Positions 42,267-52,375 of a stretch of 59,340 bases of DNA are shown here, in pieces. The translations under genes were made by a program, and so were the position numbers. The stretch comes from Mycobacteriales bacterium (lineage in GTDB: Bacteria; Actinomycetota; Actinomycetes; JAFAQI01; DASSKL01), in the NCBI GenBank assembly GCA_035690485.1, contig DASSKL010000052.1:1-59340 (forward strand). The letters run 5' to 3'. The notes under the pieces were generated by a model that was not told where the DNA came from, ran no database searches, and saw only the letters and a program-made list of their open reading frames with translations. Within the stretch, counting starts at the first letter, position 1, and every line of letters begins with the position of its first letter.

Positions 42267-43048
42267 ACCCCCGGCCAGTCGGGCCGGCGCTTGTCGTTGA
42301 AGGCCGCGATGCCTTCCTGGCGGTCGGCGGAGAACGCCGCAGTCCGCCAGGCGGCGTCCTCGACGTCCATCGCGGCCGCGTAGTCGAGCCCGAGGCCGCT
42401 GCGCAGCGCCCGTTTCGCGGCGCGGACGGCGACCGGTGAATTCGTCGCGATCTGCTGCGCCACCTCCAGCGCGACGTCGCGCGCGCGGCCCGCGGCGACC
42501 CGGCGGTCGACCAGGCCGAGGCTCTCGGCCTCCTCGACGGCGACACGCCGCCCCGTGAGCACGAGATCGGCGGCCCGCCCGGGCCCGAGCCGGCGCAGGG
42601 CCAGCTGCGTGCCGCCACCGCCCGGCACCAGGCCGATCGTCACCTCCGGCAGGCCGAACACCGCGGTGTCGTCGGCGACGACGAGGTCGCAGGACAGCGC
42701 GAACTCGCAGCCGCCGCCGAGCGCGTAGCCGTGGACCGCCGCGACCGTCGGCTGGGGCAGGTGCAGCACGCCGCCGAACGCCCGGCGGAAGACCGTGCGC
42801 TGGTGCAGGAAGTCGGCCTGGCTGAAGGCGTTGCGCTCCTTGAGGTCCGCACCCACGCAGAAGGCTCGGTCACCCGCGGCGGAGAGGACCACCGCACGCA
42901 CGTCGCCGTCCGCCGCGAGGTCGCCGGTCGCCGCGGCCATCTCCTCGGCCATCGCGGTCGACAGCGCGTTCATCGCCGCCGCCCGGTCGAAGGTGAGCTC
43001 GGCGACGTGCCCGTGCCGCTGGAGCCGAAGGTGTTCGTAGGCCGCCAC
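42263..43048 (-). CDS. enoyl-CoA hydratase/isomerase family protein
   Basis: A 261-residue crotonase-fold enzyme. The oxyanion-hole segments are FCVGADLKERNAF and AVHGYALGGGCEFALSCDL. At the usual catalytic positions it reads LPEVTIGLVPGGGGTQLALRRLG, keeping the Glu of LPEV; the second glutamate position reads Gly. Linked by overlap to mvaB, it could be a methylglutaconyl-CoA hydratase, but a general beta-oxidation hydratase is possible. GTG 43048 is preceded by a TAGCGT box 6 nt upstream. Confidence 0.88.
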   Translation of the reverse strand: MAAYEHLRLQRHGHVAELTFDRAAAMNALSTAMAEEMAAATGDLAADGDVRAVVLSAAGDRAFCVGADLKERNAFSQADFLHQRTVFRRAFGGVLHLPQPTVAAVHGYALGGGCEFALSCDLVVADDTAVFGLPEVTIGLVPGGGGTQLALRRLGPGRAADLVLTGRRVAVEEAESLGLVDRRVAAGRARDVALEVAQQIATNSPVAVRAAKRALRSGLGLDYAAAMDVEDAAWRTAAFSADRQEGIAAFNDKRRPDWPGV

Positions 43049-43054
43049 GACTCG

Positions 43055-43060
43055 ACGCTA
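43055..43060 (-). promoter_or_regulatory. -10 box of a leaderless promoter for the enoyl-CoA hydratase-mvaB operon
   Basis: TAGCGT on the minus strand ends 6 nt before the GTG at 43048. Its TAG is the stop codon of the cyclase gene (43058-43060). Confidence 0.5.
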
Positions 43061-44041
43061 CCCATCGCTGCCGGCGCGGCGCAGCAGCGAGGTCTCGAGG
43101 TGCTCGAAGCCGCGCACCGAGCGGCGGCGCAACCGGCGCAGCTCGAAACCGTCGACACCGTCGAGCTCGGAGGCGAGGTCACGGTCGACCAGCACCGTGC
43201 CGGGTCGCGCCAGCGAGGTCAGCCGGCTGGCCAGGTTGACCGGCGTCCCATAGACGTCGCCGAGCCGGGTCAGCACGGTGCCGCACGCCAGGCCGACGCG
43301 CACCGGCGGCAGGTCGGCTTCGTCGCCGATGATCTCGGCAAGCGCCAGACCGATCTCGGCGACGTCGACCGGCCGCTCGGCGACGAACAGGATCTCGTCG
43401 CCCACGGTCTTGACGACCCGCCCGTGGTGCGCCGCCACGATGTCGGCCGCCTGGCTCTCGAACGACTCCACCAGCCCGGCGAGCTCGGTCTCGGTGAGCC
43501 GGCGCGACAGCGACGTGAAGCCGACGAGGTCGGCGAAGCCGACCCCGAGCGAGCGCGCGGTCAGCTCCTCGGGCGTGGTGGCGAGGGCCCGCCCGGTCAC
43601 CGCGACCAGGTGCCGCCGCCAGACGTGCCTGGTCAGCCGCTCGAGAACCGGCAGCAGGAAGCGCGCCGTCTCGAAGAGGTCCCGCTCGGAGACCTCGATG
43701 CCCTGGCGCAGGATCAGCTCGGCCACCGACTCGACCTGCCACTCGGCGAGCCGCGACAGCGTCTGGCCCATGGCCCGCGTCATCGCCAGCAGGGTGACCT
43801 GGTCGACGACCCCGGCCTCGACGAGGGCCACGGCCTCGCGCAGCGCCTGCACGTCGTTGTCGGTGAACGACCGGTCGTCGTCGGCGACGTCGGCGAACCC
43901 GAGCGCCCGCCACATCCGGTCCGCCAGCTCGACCGGCACGTCGGAGCGGGCCGCCACCTCGGCGCGGGTGTAGAGCCGCGGACCACCGAGCACGAGCTCC
44001 TCGAGCTCGCGCCGGGTGACGTCGCCGTCGTCGTCGTTCAC
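43058..44041 (-). CDS. class III adenylate cyclase with N-terminal regulatory domain (Rv1264-like)
   Basis: A 327-residue cytosolic cyclase. The start is GTG 44041, overlapping the PH-protein stop (GTGA). Residues about 10-150 form a helical domain resembling the regulatory domain of mycobacterial Rv1264, which is autoinhibitory and pH-sensing (YTRAEVAARSDVPVELADRM and following). The catalytic domain (about 165-315) has metal aspartates in VGFADLVGFTSL and VVKTVGDEILF, the substrate-selecting Lys in the latter and Asp in LGDVYGTPVNLASRL, whose Asn and Arg stabilise the transition state. All key residues are present, so ATP to cAMP is expected. Confidence 0.9.
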   Translation of the reverse strand: MNDDDGDVTRRELEELVLGGPRLYTRAEVAARSDVPVELADRMWRALGFADVADDDRSFTDNDVQALREAVALVEAGVVDQVTLLAMTRAMGQTLSRLAEWQVESVAELILRQGIEVSERDLFETARFLLPVLERLTRHVWRRHLVAVTGRALATTPEELTARSLGVGFADLVGFTSLSRRLTETELAGLVESFESQAADIVAAHHGRVVKTVGDEILFVAERPVDVAEIGLALAEIIGDEADLPPVRVGLACGTVLTRLGDVYGTPVNLASRLTSLARPGTVLVDRDLASELDGVDGFELRRLRRRSVRGFEHLETSLLRRAGSDG

Positions 44042-44538
44042 GCGTCGCTCCGCCGGAGGTCCACGGCGTCGGCCTCCATCCGCGCGTGCAGCGCCAGCTG
44101 CAGCCGCTCGACGTGCGGCACGTCGTCGAGCACCAGCTGCCCGCGCTCGCCGGCCGACTCGACGACCAGCGTGCCGCAGCCGAACAGCCGGTCGCTGAGC
44201 GAGCGCGTGAACGACACGTCGTTGATGCGGGACAGCAGCACGTCGCGACCGCGTCGGGTCAACACACCGGTGCGTACGACGAGCCGCCGGTTCGTCAGGA
44301 CGATGCGGGTCGCCTGCCAGACGAGCCACGGCCGCAGCGACCAGCCGACCAGCAGGATGGCCGCGATCGCGAGGATCGCCCAGCGCGCCGGCCGCTGCCA
44401 GTCGCCGGACGGGATCGCCGTGGCGCCGAAGGCCGACAGCCCGGCGATGACCGGCACCCGCACGAACGGCCAGAACAACCGCTTGGCGTGCGGGTGCAGG
44501 TCCATGACGACCTGCTCGTCGGTGTCGAGCCAGCGCAC
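44038..44538 (-). CDS. PH (bPH2)-domain membrane protein
   Basis: A 166-residue protein. The GTG at 44538 follows an AGGA ribosome site and starts RWLDTDEQVVMDLHPHAKRL; an ATG at 44616 is possible but adds unlikely residues. Two hydrophobic helices (about 25-65) are followed by a YdbS-like PH domain (RIVLTNRRLVVRTGVLTRRG, RINDVSFTRSLSDRLFGCG). The mycobacterial homologue lies between GtrA and birA, as here. Function unknown. It overlaps the cyclase start. The 130-bp gap to birA contains no recognised element. Confidence 0.82.
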   Translation of the reverse strand: MRWLDTDEQVVMDLHPHAKRLFWPFVRVPVIAGLSAFGATAIPSGDWQRPARWAILAIAAILLVGWSLRPWLVWQATRIVLTNRRLVVRTGVLTRRGRDVLLSRINDVSFTRSLSDRLFGCGTLVVESAGERGQLVLDDVPHVERLQLALHARMEADAVDLRRSDA

Positions 44539-44668
44539 GGCACCATCCTGCCCGTTCAAGACTGCGGGCGCTCTCGCCGACGACGCGAAAGGCCTCCAGT
44601 CGGCCGTGGCCGCCATGCCTCAGGGCCTGCGCAACCTGCTGGTGAACAAGGACCACGTGGCGCGCCCG

Positions 44669-45496
44669 CTAGCCCTCCGGGCGTAGGTGCACGACGTCGC
44701 CGGCCGCCCACGACTGCTCGGCCCCGTCGTCGGTGCGCAACCGCAGCCGCCCGTCGTCGTCGACGGAGGTGGCCGTGCCGACGACGTGCGCGCCGGCGGG
44801 CAGCTCCAGCCGCACCCGCCGGCCGATCGTCTCGCAGACCTCGCGGTAGGCCGGCAGCACGGACTCCGCGGAGCCCGCGGCCCGCACCCACGCGATGTAG
44901 CGGCGGTCGAAGGCGCGCAGCAGCTCTTTGAGCAGCGAGGTGCGGTCGGTCACTGCGGCGCCGGCGAGCAGCAGCGAACCGGCCCGCTCGTCGGGCAGCT
45001 CGTCGGCGCGCGTGGTCACGTTCAGGCCGGTGCCGACGACGACCGCGTCACCATCCGGCAGCGCGACAGCCTCGGCCAGGATCCCGGCCAGCTTGCGCCC
45101 CCCGGCGGCGTCGAGCAGGTCGTTGGGCCACTTGAGCCGCACGTCGAGGCGCCCGATCGCGGTCACGGCCTCCGCCACGGCAAGCCCGGCGAGCAGCGGC
45201 ACGAGACTCCGCCGCGGCGGGGGCACCTGCGGGCGGAGCAGTACCGAGAAGGTCAGGCCGGCGCGCGGCGGCGACGTCCACGTCCGCCCGAGCCGGCCCC
45301 GCCCCGCGGTCTGCCGCTCGGCCACCACGACGAGCCCTTCCGGCGCGCCGGCGCGGGCCGCCGCGGCGACGTCGGCGTTCGTCGACTCCGACTCCTCGAC
45401 GACGCGCAGGTCGCGCCACATCGTCCCTGCGAGGTCACGGGCCAGGCCGCGCCCGTCCAGCGGTGGGCGGTCGAGATCGCTCCAGCGCGAGCTCAC
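44669..45496 (-). CDS. birA: biotin-[acetyl-CoA-carboxylase] ligase
   Basis: A 275-residue ligase attaching biotin to the carrier lysine of acyl-CoA carboxylase. The true start is GTG 45496, overlapping the PEP carboxylase stop (GTGA). Catalytic blocks are ESESTNADVAAAA, ERQTAGRGRLGRTWTSP (the flexible biotinoyl-AMP loop), KWPNDLLDAAGGRKLAGILAEA and GTGLNVTT. There is no N-terminal DNA-binding domain, so it is not a repressor of the E. coli kind. Its protein substrate, AccA3, is encoded 4.6 kb away. Confidence 0.93.
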   Translation of the reverse strand: MSSRWSDLDRPPLDGRGLARDLAGTMWRDLRVVEESESTNADVAAAARAGAPEGLVVVAERQTAGRGRLGRTWTSPPRAGLTFSVLLRPQVPPPRRSLVPLLAGLAVAEAVTAIGRLDVRLKWPNDLLDAAGGRKLAGILAEAVALPDGDAVVVGTGLNVTTRADELPDERAGSLLLAGAAVTDRTSLLKELLRAFDRRYIAWVRAAGSAESVLPAYREVCETIGRRVRLELPAGAHVVGTATSVDDDGRLRLRTDDGAEQSWAAGDVVHLRPEG

Positions 45497-48162
45497 CCGG
45501 TGTTCTGCAATCCGGCCGACACCCCGCCCAGCGTGAGCAGCAGCAGGCGGCGCGCCGGCTCGGCGGCCGCACCGTCGGGATCGGCGCGCAATGCCGACAG
45601 TGCCCGCAGCTGCAGGTGAGAGAGCGCGTCGACGTACGGGTTGCGCAGGTCGACGGCGCGGGAGAGCACCCGCCGCCGGGCGAGCAGCCGGTCGTGGCCG
45701 GTCACCGCGAAGACCATCCGCACCGTGCGGTCGTACTCCTCGAGGATCTGCGCGGTGAGGTCGGGCCGGGCGCCCAGGGCGAGGTAGCGCTGCGCGATCG
45801 CCCGGTCGGCCTTGGCCAGGCTCATCTCGACGTTGTCGATCATCGACTCGAACAGCGGCCACTCGGCGTAAGCCGCCTGCAGCTCCGCAATCCCGTCCGC
45901 CGCCGCGGCCTCGAAGCCGGTGCCGAGGCCGTACCACCCCGGCAGGTTGGCTCGCGTCTGCGTCCAGGCGAACACCCACGGGATCGCCCGCAACGTCTCG
46001 AGTCCGCCACCGGTGCGCCGCCGCGACGGCCGTGACCCGATCTGCAGCTCGCCGAGCTCCTCGAGCGGGCTCACCCGCGCGACGTAGTCGGCGAAGCCCT
46101 CGGTCTCGACCAGCGAGCGGTACGCCGACCGCGCCGCGTCCCCGATCCGCCGGGCCAGTCCACTGAAGCGGGCCGCCGCGTCGGCGGTGCGGCGCTCGAC
46201 GTCGGCGGTCGAGGCGAGCAGCACGGCGCTCGTCACCTGCTCGACGTGGCGAACTCCGATCGGCGCGTGGCCGTAGCGGGCGGAGATCACCTCGCCCTGC
46301 TCGGTGACCTTGAACCGGCCGGCGACCGACCGCGGCGCGCTCGACAGCACCGCGCGACCCGCCGGCCCACCGCCGCGGCCGAGCGCCCCGCCACGACCGT
46401 GGAAGAGCGTGAGCGCCAGGCCGTGCCGGTCCGCCCAGCCGGCGAGCGCACCCTGCGCGTCGTACAACGACAGCGTCGCGCTGACCGGGCCGACGTCCTT
46501 GGCGGAGTCGGAGTAGCCGAGCATGACCTCGACCCGGCCCCCGGTCGAGTCGAGCCACGTCTGCGTCGAGGGCAGCGGCAGCCACTCGTCGAGGACGTCG
46601 ACCGCGTGCCGCAGGTCGTCCTGCGTCTCGAACAGCGGCACGACGTCGATGACCAGCGGCCTCGCCCCGACCGCGAGTCGGGCCAGCGCCCGCACCGCGA
46701 CGAGGTCTGCGGCGGAGCGGGTGAAGCTGACGACGTGGCGGCGGCAGGCCTCGACCCCCCAGCGGTCCTGCAGGGCGGCCATCGTCCGCAGCGTGGCGAG
46801 CACCTCGGTCGCCGTCGGGTCGTCGGTCTCCCGGACGTCGGCGGCACAGGCCGCCACGTCCAGAGCGCCGACCTCGTAGGCCACGCCGAGGGCCGCGAGC
46901 GCCGACCGGTGCACGTCGGAGTGCTGGCGCACCTCGAGGCCGGCCAGGTGGAAGCCGAACGTCTCGACCTGCCAGAGCAGGTGCTGCACCTCGCCGTACG
47001 CCGATCGCAGTGCGCCGGCCTGCGCCAGCGAGTCCTGCAGCAGCCGCAGGTCGGCGAGCAGCTCGTCGGCGCTGCGGTAGGCGAGGTCGGCGTCGCGGGT
47101 GCGGGTTGCGGTGATGCGGGCGGCGGCGTGCAGCAGCCACTGCCGGTGCGGCTCGCCGGGCGAGGTCGTCGCGAGCTCGGCAAGCAGGTCCGGATGTGCG
47201 TCGGCGGCGCGCTGCAGCGCCGCCCGCAGCCTGTCGTCCGGTGGGGTGGTGCCGGCGTCGAGGGTCAGGGTGCGCCCGATCCGGGTCGCCGCGGTCGCTA
47301 GCGCCCGGAGCACGTGATCGGCCTGGATCTCCATCGCCTGCCGGGTGATCGTGGCGGTGACGTGCGGGTTGCCGTCGCGGTCGCCGCCGATCCACGACCC
47401 GTAGCGCAGGTAGGCGGGCACCCGCGGGGGCGACGCCCCCGCAGCCTCGCCGGACAGCGCCAGCTCGAACTCCCGGTAGACCGCCGGCACCATCGTGAAC
47501 AGCGTGTCGTCGAAGACCGCCATCGCCGCCCGGACCTCGTCCAGCGGTCCGGGTCGCACCCGACGCAGCTGCGCGGTGCGCCAGAGCGTGGTGATCTCCT
47601 CCAGCAGCCGGCGGCGGGCGTCGGCCACCTCCAGCGGCCCCAGCCGCGGGTCGTCGAAGCGGTCGAGCTGCGCACCGATGCGGCGTACGGCCGCCTGCAC
47701 CGCCCGCCGGCGGGCCTCGGTCGGATGGGCGGTCAGCACCGGGTGCACGCGCAAGCCGGCCAGCGCCTCGTCCAGCGACGCGGCATCGAGCCGCGTGGCG
47801 ACGCCGGCGAACGAGTCAGGCCGCGGGTCGTCCGCCGGGCGCGCCCGCAAGGCGCGCACCCGCTGCCGCTCCTCCGCGAGGTTGACGAGCTGGAAGTAGG
47901 CCGTGAACGCGCGGGCCACGTCCTCGGCCCGCTCGTCGTCGTACGCCGACGCGACCCGGACCGGCTCGTCGGGATCGCCCCCCGCGCGCGCGGCGATGAC
48001 CGCCTGCCGCAGCCGCTCGACGTCGGCGAGCAGGTCGGCGCCCCCGCTCTCCGTCAGCACCTGGCCGAGAGCGTCGCCGAGCAGGCGCACGTCGCGGCGC
48101 AGCTCCGCGGGGATCTCCCCGGCGGCCGCGTCTCGCGCGACCGCACCCGGCCCGACCGTCAC
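45493..48162 (-). CDS. ppc: phosphoenolpyruvate carboxylase
   Basis: An 889-residue enzyme making oxaloacetate from PEP and bicarbonate. [15 protein letters not shown] carries the catalytic His; [11 protein letters not shown] and [14 protein letters not shown] are the PEP/metal regions, and the protein ends in the invariant QNTG. Full length. The GTG start has a TAGTCT box 6 nt upstream, back to back with the accD5 promoter. birA follows by overlap, so anaplerosis and biotinylation are co-transcribed. Confidence 0.95.
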   Translation of the reverse strand: MTVGPGAVARDAAAGEIPAELRRDVRLLGDALGQVLTESGGADLLADVERLRQAVIAARAGGDPDEPVRVASAYDDERAEDVARAFTAYFQLVNLAEERQRVRALRARPADDPRPDSFAGVATRLDAASLDEALAGLRVHPVLTAHPTEARRRAVQAAVRRIGAQLDRFDDPRLGPLEVADARRRLLEEITTLWRTAQLRRVRPGPLDEVRAAMAVFDDTLFTMVPAVYREFELALSGEAAGASPPRVPAYLRYGSWIGGDRDGNPHVTATITRQAMEIQADHVLRALATAATRIGRTLTLDAGTTPPDDRLRAALQRAADAHPDLLAELATTSPGEPHRQWLLHAAARITATRTRDADLAYRSADELLADLRLLQDSLAQAGALRSAYGEVQHLLWQVETFGFHLAGLEVRQHSDVHRSALAALGVAYEVGALDVAACAADVRETDDPTATEVLATLRTMAALQDRWGVEACRRHVVSFTRSAADLVAVRALARLAVGARPLVIDVVPLFETQDDLRHAVDVLDEWLPLPSTQTWLDSTGGRVEVMLGYSDSAKDVGPVSATLSLYDAQGALAGWADRHGLALTLFHGRGGALGRGGGPAGRAVLSSAPRSVAGRFKVTEQGEVISARYGHAPIGVRHVEQVTSAVLLASTADVERRTADAAARFSGLARRIGDAARSAYRSLVETEGFADYVARVSPLEELGELQIGSRPSRRRTGGGLETLRAIPWVFAWTQTRANLPGWYGLGTGFEAAAADGIAELQAAYAEWPLFESMIDNVEMSLAKADRAIAQRYLALGARPDLTAQILEEYDRTVRMVFAVTGHDRLLARRRVLSRAVDLRNPYVDALSHLQLRALSALRADPDGAAAEPARRLLLLTLGGVSAGLQNTG

Positions 48163-48168
48163 CCGGCG

Positions 48169-48174
48169 AGACTA
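48169..48174 (-). promoter_or_regulatory. -10 box of a leaderless promoter for ppc-birA
   Basis: TAGTCT on the minus strand ends 6 nt before the ppc GTG. It is 14 bp from the divergent accD5 box. Confidence 0.5.
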
Positions 48175-48188
48175 TTCACGGGCGCCTC

Positions 48189-48194
48189 TAGGCT
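48189..48194 (+). promoter_or_regulatory. -10 box of a leaderless promoter for accD5
   Basis: TAGGCT ends 7 nt before the ATG at 48202. No ribosome site is present between them. Confidence 0.5.
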
Positions 48195-48201
48195 TGCCGC
48201 C

Positions 48202-49784
<1,583 letters not shown>

Positions 49785-49788
<4 letters not shown>

Positions 49789-49973
49789 GCGAGTCCGAGC
49801 CCGTGCTTCGAGTCGTCAAGGGCACCCCCACGCCGGAAGAGCTGGCCGCGCTGGTGGCGGTCGTCGCCGCCCGGGCGAGGGCCGCCGCCCCGCCGGAGGA
49901 ATCCTCACTCCGGCTCTCGCGCTGGGTGGCCTCCGGGCTCGAGCGCGGCGCGCGTACCCGGGCCAACTGGTAG
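49785..49973 (+). CDS. accE: acyl-CoA carboxylase epsilon subunit
   Basis: A 62-residue protein whose GTG start overlaps the accD5 stop (GTGA). [20 protein letters not shown] is the epsilon-subunit signature; the C terminus ends [18 protein letters not shown]-like, typical of AccE5. In actinomycetes this small subunit stimulates and stabilises the AccA3-AccD5 complex. Confidence 0.88.
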
Positions 49974-50029
49974 CCGACCGCGTAACCGACGGGTGACCGG
50001 CTGGCAGCAGCCGGCGCGGCGACGGTCCG

Positions 50030-50035
50030 TAGACT
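50030..50035 (+). promoter_or_regulatory. -10 box before accA3
   Basis: TAGACT lies 40 nt before the GTG of accA3, which has a GAGAGGG ribosome site (about 50064-50070). Unlike many neighbours, accA3 would have a leader and its own promoter. Confidence 0.4.
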
Positions 50036-50075
50036 CGGCCCGCCGCCCGTCACGACGAGAACCGAGAGGGCACTC

Positions 50076-51821
50076 GTGCGCAAGGTCCTGATCGCCAACC
50101 GGGGCGAGATCGCCGTCCGCGTGATCCGCGCGTGCCGTGACGCCGGTCTCGGCAGCGTCGCGGTCTACGCCGATCCCGATCGCGACGCGCTGCACGCACG
50201 CCTCGCCGACGAAGCGTTCGCCCTGGGCGGCAACACGCCGCGCGAGTCCTATCTCGACATCACGAAGATCCTCGCCGCGGCCGACCAGAGCGGCGCCGAC
50301 GCCGTACACCCCGGCTACGGCTTCCTCTCCGAGAACGCTGACTTCGCTCAGGCGGTCCTCGACGCCGGCCTCACCTGGATCGGCCCACCGCCCGACGCGA
50401 TCCGGCTGCTCGGCGACAAGGTGCAGGCCCGCCACCTCGCGCAGAAGGTCGGCGCCCCGCTCACCCCCGGCACCCCCGACCCGGTGTCCGGGGTCGAGGA
50501 GGTGCTCGCGTTCGTCGAGCAGCACGGCCTCCCGATCGCCATCAAGGCGGCGTTCGGCGGCGGCGGCCGCGGGCTCAAGGTCGCCCGCGAGGGCGACAAC
50601 GTCGGCGACCTCTACGAGTCGGCGGTGCGCGAGGCCGAGGGGGCGTTCGGCCGGGGCGAGTGCTTCGTCGAGCGCTACCTCGACAGGCCACGGCACGTCG
50701 AGACCCAGATCCTCGCCGACACGCACGGCAACGTCGTCATCGTCGGCACCCGCGACTGCTCGCTGCAGCGCCGCTACCAGAAGCTCGTCGAGGAGGCACC
50801 CGCGCCGTTCCTCACCGCCGCGCAGCGCGAGACCCTCTACGAGGCGAGCCGCCGGATCTGCAAGGAGGCCGGCTACGTCGGCGCCGGCACCTGTGAGTTC
50901 CTCGTCGGGCAGGACGGCTCGATCTCCTTCCTCGAGGTCAACACCCGGCTGCAGGTCGAGCACCCGGTCACCGAGGAGACGGCCGGGGTCGACCTGGTCC
51001 GCGAGATGTTCCGGATCGCCGACGGCGAGGCGCTGGCGTTCACCGACCCGGAGCCGCGCGGGCACGCGATCGAGTTCCGCATCAACGGCGAGGACGCCGG
51101 CCGCAACTTCCTCCCGGCGCCGGGGACGGTCACGTCGTGGCGGGTGCCCGAGGGTCCCGGCGTACGCCTCGACTCCGGGGTCGAGGCCGGCGACGTGATC
51201 GGCGGCAACTTCGACTCGATGCTCGCCAAGCTCATCGTGCGCGGCGCCGACCGCAAGGAGGCGCTCGAGCGGGCCCGGCGGGCGCTCGACGAGTTCGAGG
51301 TCGGGGGCATGCCGACGGTCATCCCGTTCCACCGGGCGGTGGTGCGGGACCCGGCGTTCACCTCCGAGCCGTTCACCGTGCACAACCGCTGGATCGAGAC
51401 CGAGTGGGACAACACGGTGCCGCCCTACGCCGGCGCCGCCGAGACCCCGGAGCCGGCCGAGCGCGACCGGGTCACGGTCGAGGTGGGCGGGCGCCGGCTC
51501 GAGGTCGTGCTGCCCGCGGGCCTGGGCAGCATCGGCGCGGGCGCCGGGCCGGCCAAGCGGTCGGCGCCGAAGCGCCAGCGCTCCTCGGGGGGCCCGGCGG
51601 CCGGCGGCGACTCGCTGACCTCACCGATGCAGGGCACGATCGTCAAGGTCGCGGTCTCCGACGGCGACACGGTCGAGGCCGGTCAGCTGGTCGTCGTCCT
51701 CGAGGCGATGAAGATGGAGCAGCCGCTCAACGCGCACAAGGCCGGCACGGTGAGCAAGCTCGCCGCCGAGGTCGGCGCGTCGGTGACGAGCGGCGCCGTG
51801 ATCTGCGAGATCACCGACTGA
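50076..51821 (+). CDS. accA3: acetyl/propionyl-CoA carboxylase alpha subunit (biotin carboxylase plus carrier domain)
   Basis: A 581-residue two-function subunit. The biotin carboxylase domain (about 1-445) begins [20 protein letters not shown]-grasp motifs include [19 protein letters not shown] and [21 protein letters not shown] Gly/Ala-rich linker leads to the biotin carrier domain (about 510-581), whose biotin lysine is in [16 protein letters not shown]. It would be biotinylated by the BirA in this window and pair with AccD5, and perhaps with the second beta subunit at 39800-41320. Confidence 0.95.
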   Translation: MRKVLIANRGEIAVRVIRACRDAGLGSVAVYADPDRDALHARLADEAFALGGNTPRESYLDITKILAAADQSGADAVHPGYGFLSENADFAQAVLDAGLTWIGPPPDAIRLLGDKVQARHLAQKVGAPLTPGTPDPVSGVEEVLAFVEQHGLPIAIKAAFGGGGRGLKVAREGDNVGDLYESAVREAEGAFGRGECFVERYLDRPRHVETQILADTHGNVVIVGTRDCSLQRRYQKLVEEAPAPFLTAAQRETLYEASRRICKEAGYVGAGTCEFLVGQDGSISFLEVNTRLQVEHPVTEETAGVDLVREMFRIADGEALAFTDPEPRGHAIEFRINGEDAGRNFLPAPGTVTSWRVPEGPGVRLDSGVEAGDVIGGNFDSMLAKLIVRGADRKEALERARRALDEFEVGGMPTVIPFHRAVVRDPAFTSEPFTVHNRWIETEWDNTVPPYAGAAETPEPAERDRVTVEVGGRRLEVVLPAGLGSIGAGAGPAKRSAPKRQRSSGGPAAGGDSLTSPMQGTIVKVAVSDGDTVEAGQLVVVLEAMKMEQPLNAHKAGTVSKLAAEVGASVTSGAVICEITD

Positions 51822-51839
51822 CGGGCGCCGGCTCGGCTG

Positions 51840-52310
51840 CTACTCGATCTCGGTAGCCGTGGGGCCGACGGTGCGGCAGGGGCGTGACCTGAGGTCTGCG
51901 ACGTAGTCGTCGGGAGCGCCCGCACGCTCGGCCGCGTCGGCGAGCAGCCCGAGGTAGCGCGCCGACGGCAGCCCGCCCTCGTAGGCGTCGAGCACGTAGA
52001 GCCAGGTCAGCACGTCGCCGTCGAGCATGTGCACCCGCAGCCGCAGCTTGCGGTAGAGCCCGATGTCGACACCCTCCCACTGGTCTAACCGTTCCTCGTC
52101 CTCGTGGCTGACCTCGTAGACCATGACGAACACGGTCGACATCGGGTCTTCGACGACGGTCGGCAGCGCGCCCTCCCAGCCGTAGTCCTCGCCGCCGAAC
52201 GTGAGCCGCCAGCCCTCGACCCAACCGCTGCCCCGGCACGGCGAGTGGGGGCAGTAGAACCGCATCCGGTCGGGGTCCAGGTTGGACCCGTAGGCGGCAT
52301 ACAGGCTCAC
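51840..52310 (-). CDS. gamma-glutamylcyclotransferase-like (AIG2/GGCT fold) protein
   Basis: A 156-residue protein starting YAAYGSNLDPDRM, the substrate-binding loop of the GGCT/AIG2 family, followed by GSGWVEGWRLTFGG and LDQWEGVDIGLYRK. The usual catalytic glutamate of the GGCT fold is expected mid-protein; candidates are E76 and E79 but I cannot fix it. Function unproven for this branch. The GTG start at 52310 has TAGGCT 6 nt upstream. Confidence 0.82.
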   Translation of the reverse strand: MSLYAAYGSNLDPDRMRFYCPHSPCRGSGWVEGWRLTFGGEDYGWEGALPTVVEDPMSTVFVMVYEVSHEDEERLDQWEGVDIGLYRKLRLRVHMLDGDVLTWLYVLDAYEGGLPSARYLGLLADAAERAGAPDDYVADLRSRPCRTVGPTATEIE

Positions 52311-52316
52311 CCCCCG

Positions 52317-52322
52317 AGCCTA
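52317..52322 (-). promoter_or_regulatory. -10 box of a leaderless promoter for the GGCT-like gene
   Basis: TAGGCT on the minus strand ends 6 nt before the GTG at 52310. Confidence 0.48.
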
Positions 52323-52375
52323 AGTTGCGAGACCCGAACTTCCGGTCCCGGCCGCGCGCCGTGTCGTGGGCAACA

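Noticed and set aside
44616-44687. Plus-strand 23-codon frame (MPQGLRNLLVNKDHVARP...) between PH gene and birA
   Set aside because: No ribosome site, no promoter box and no family; likely chance in a non-coding gap.
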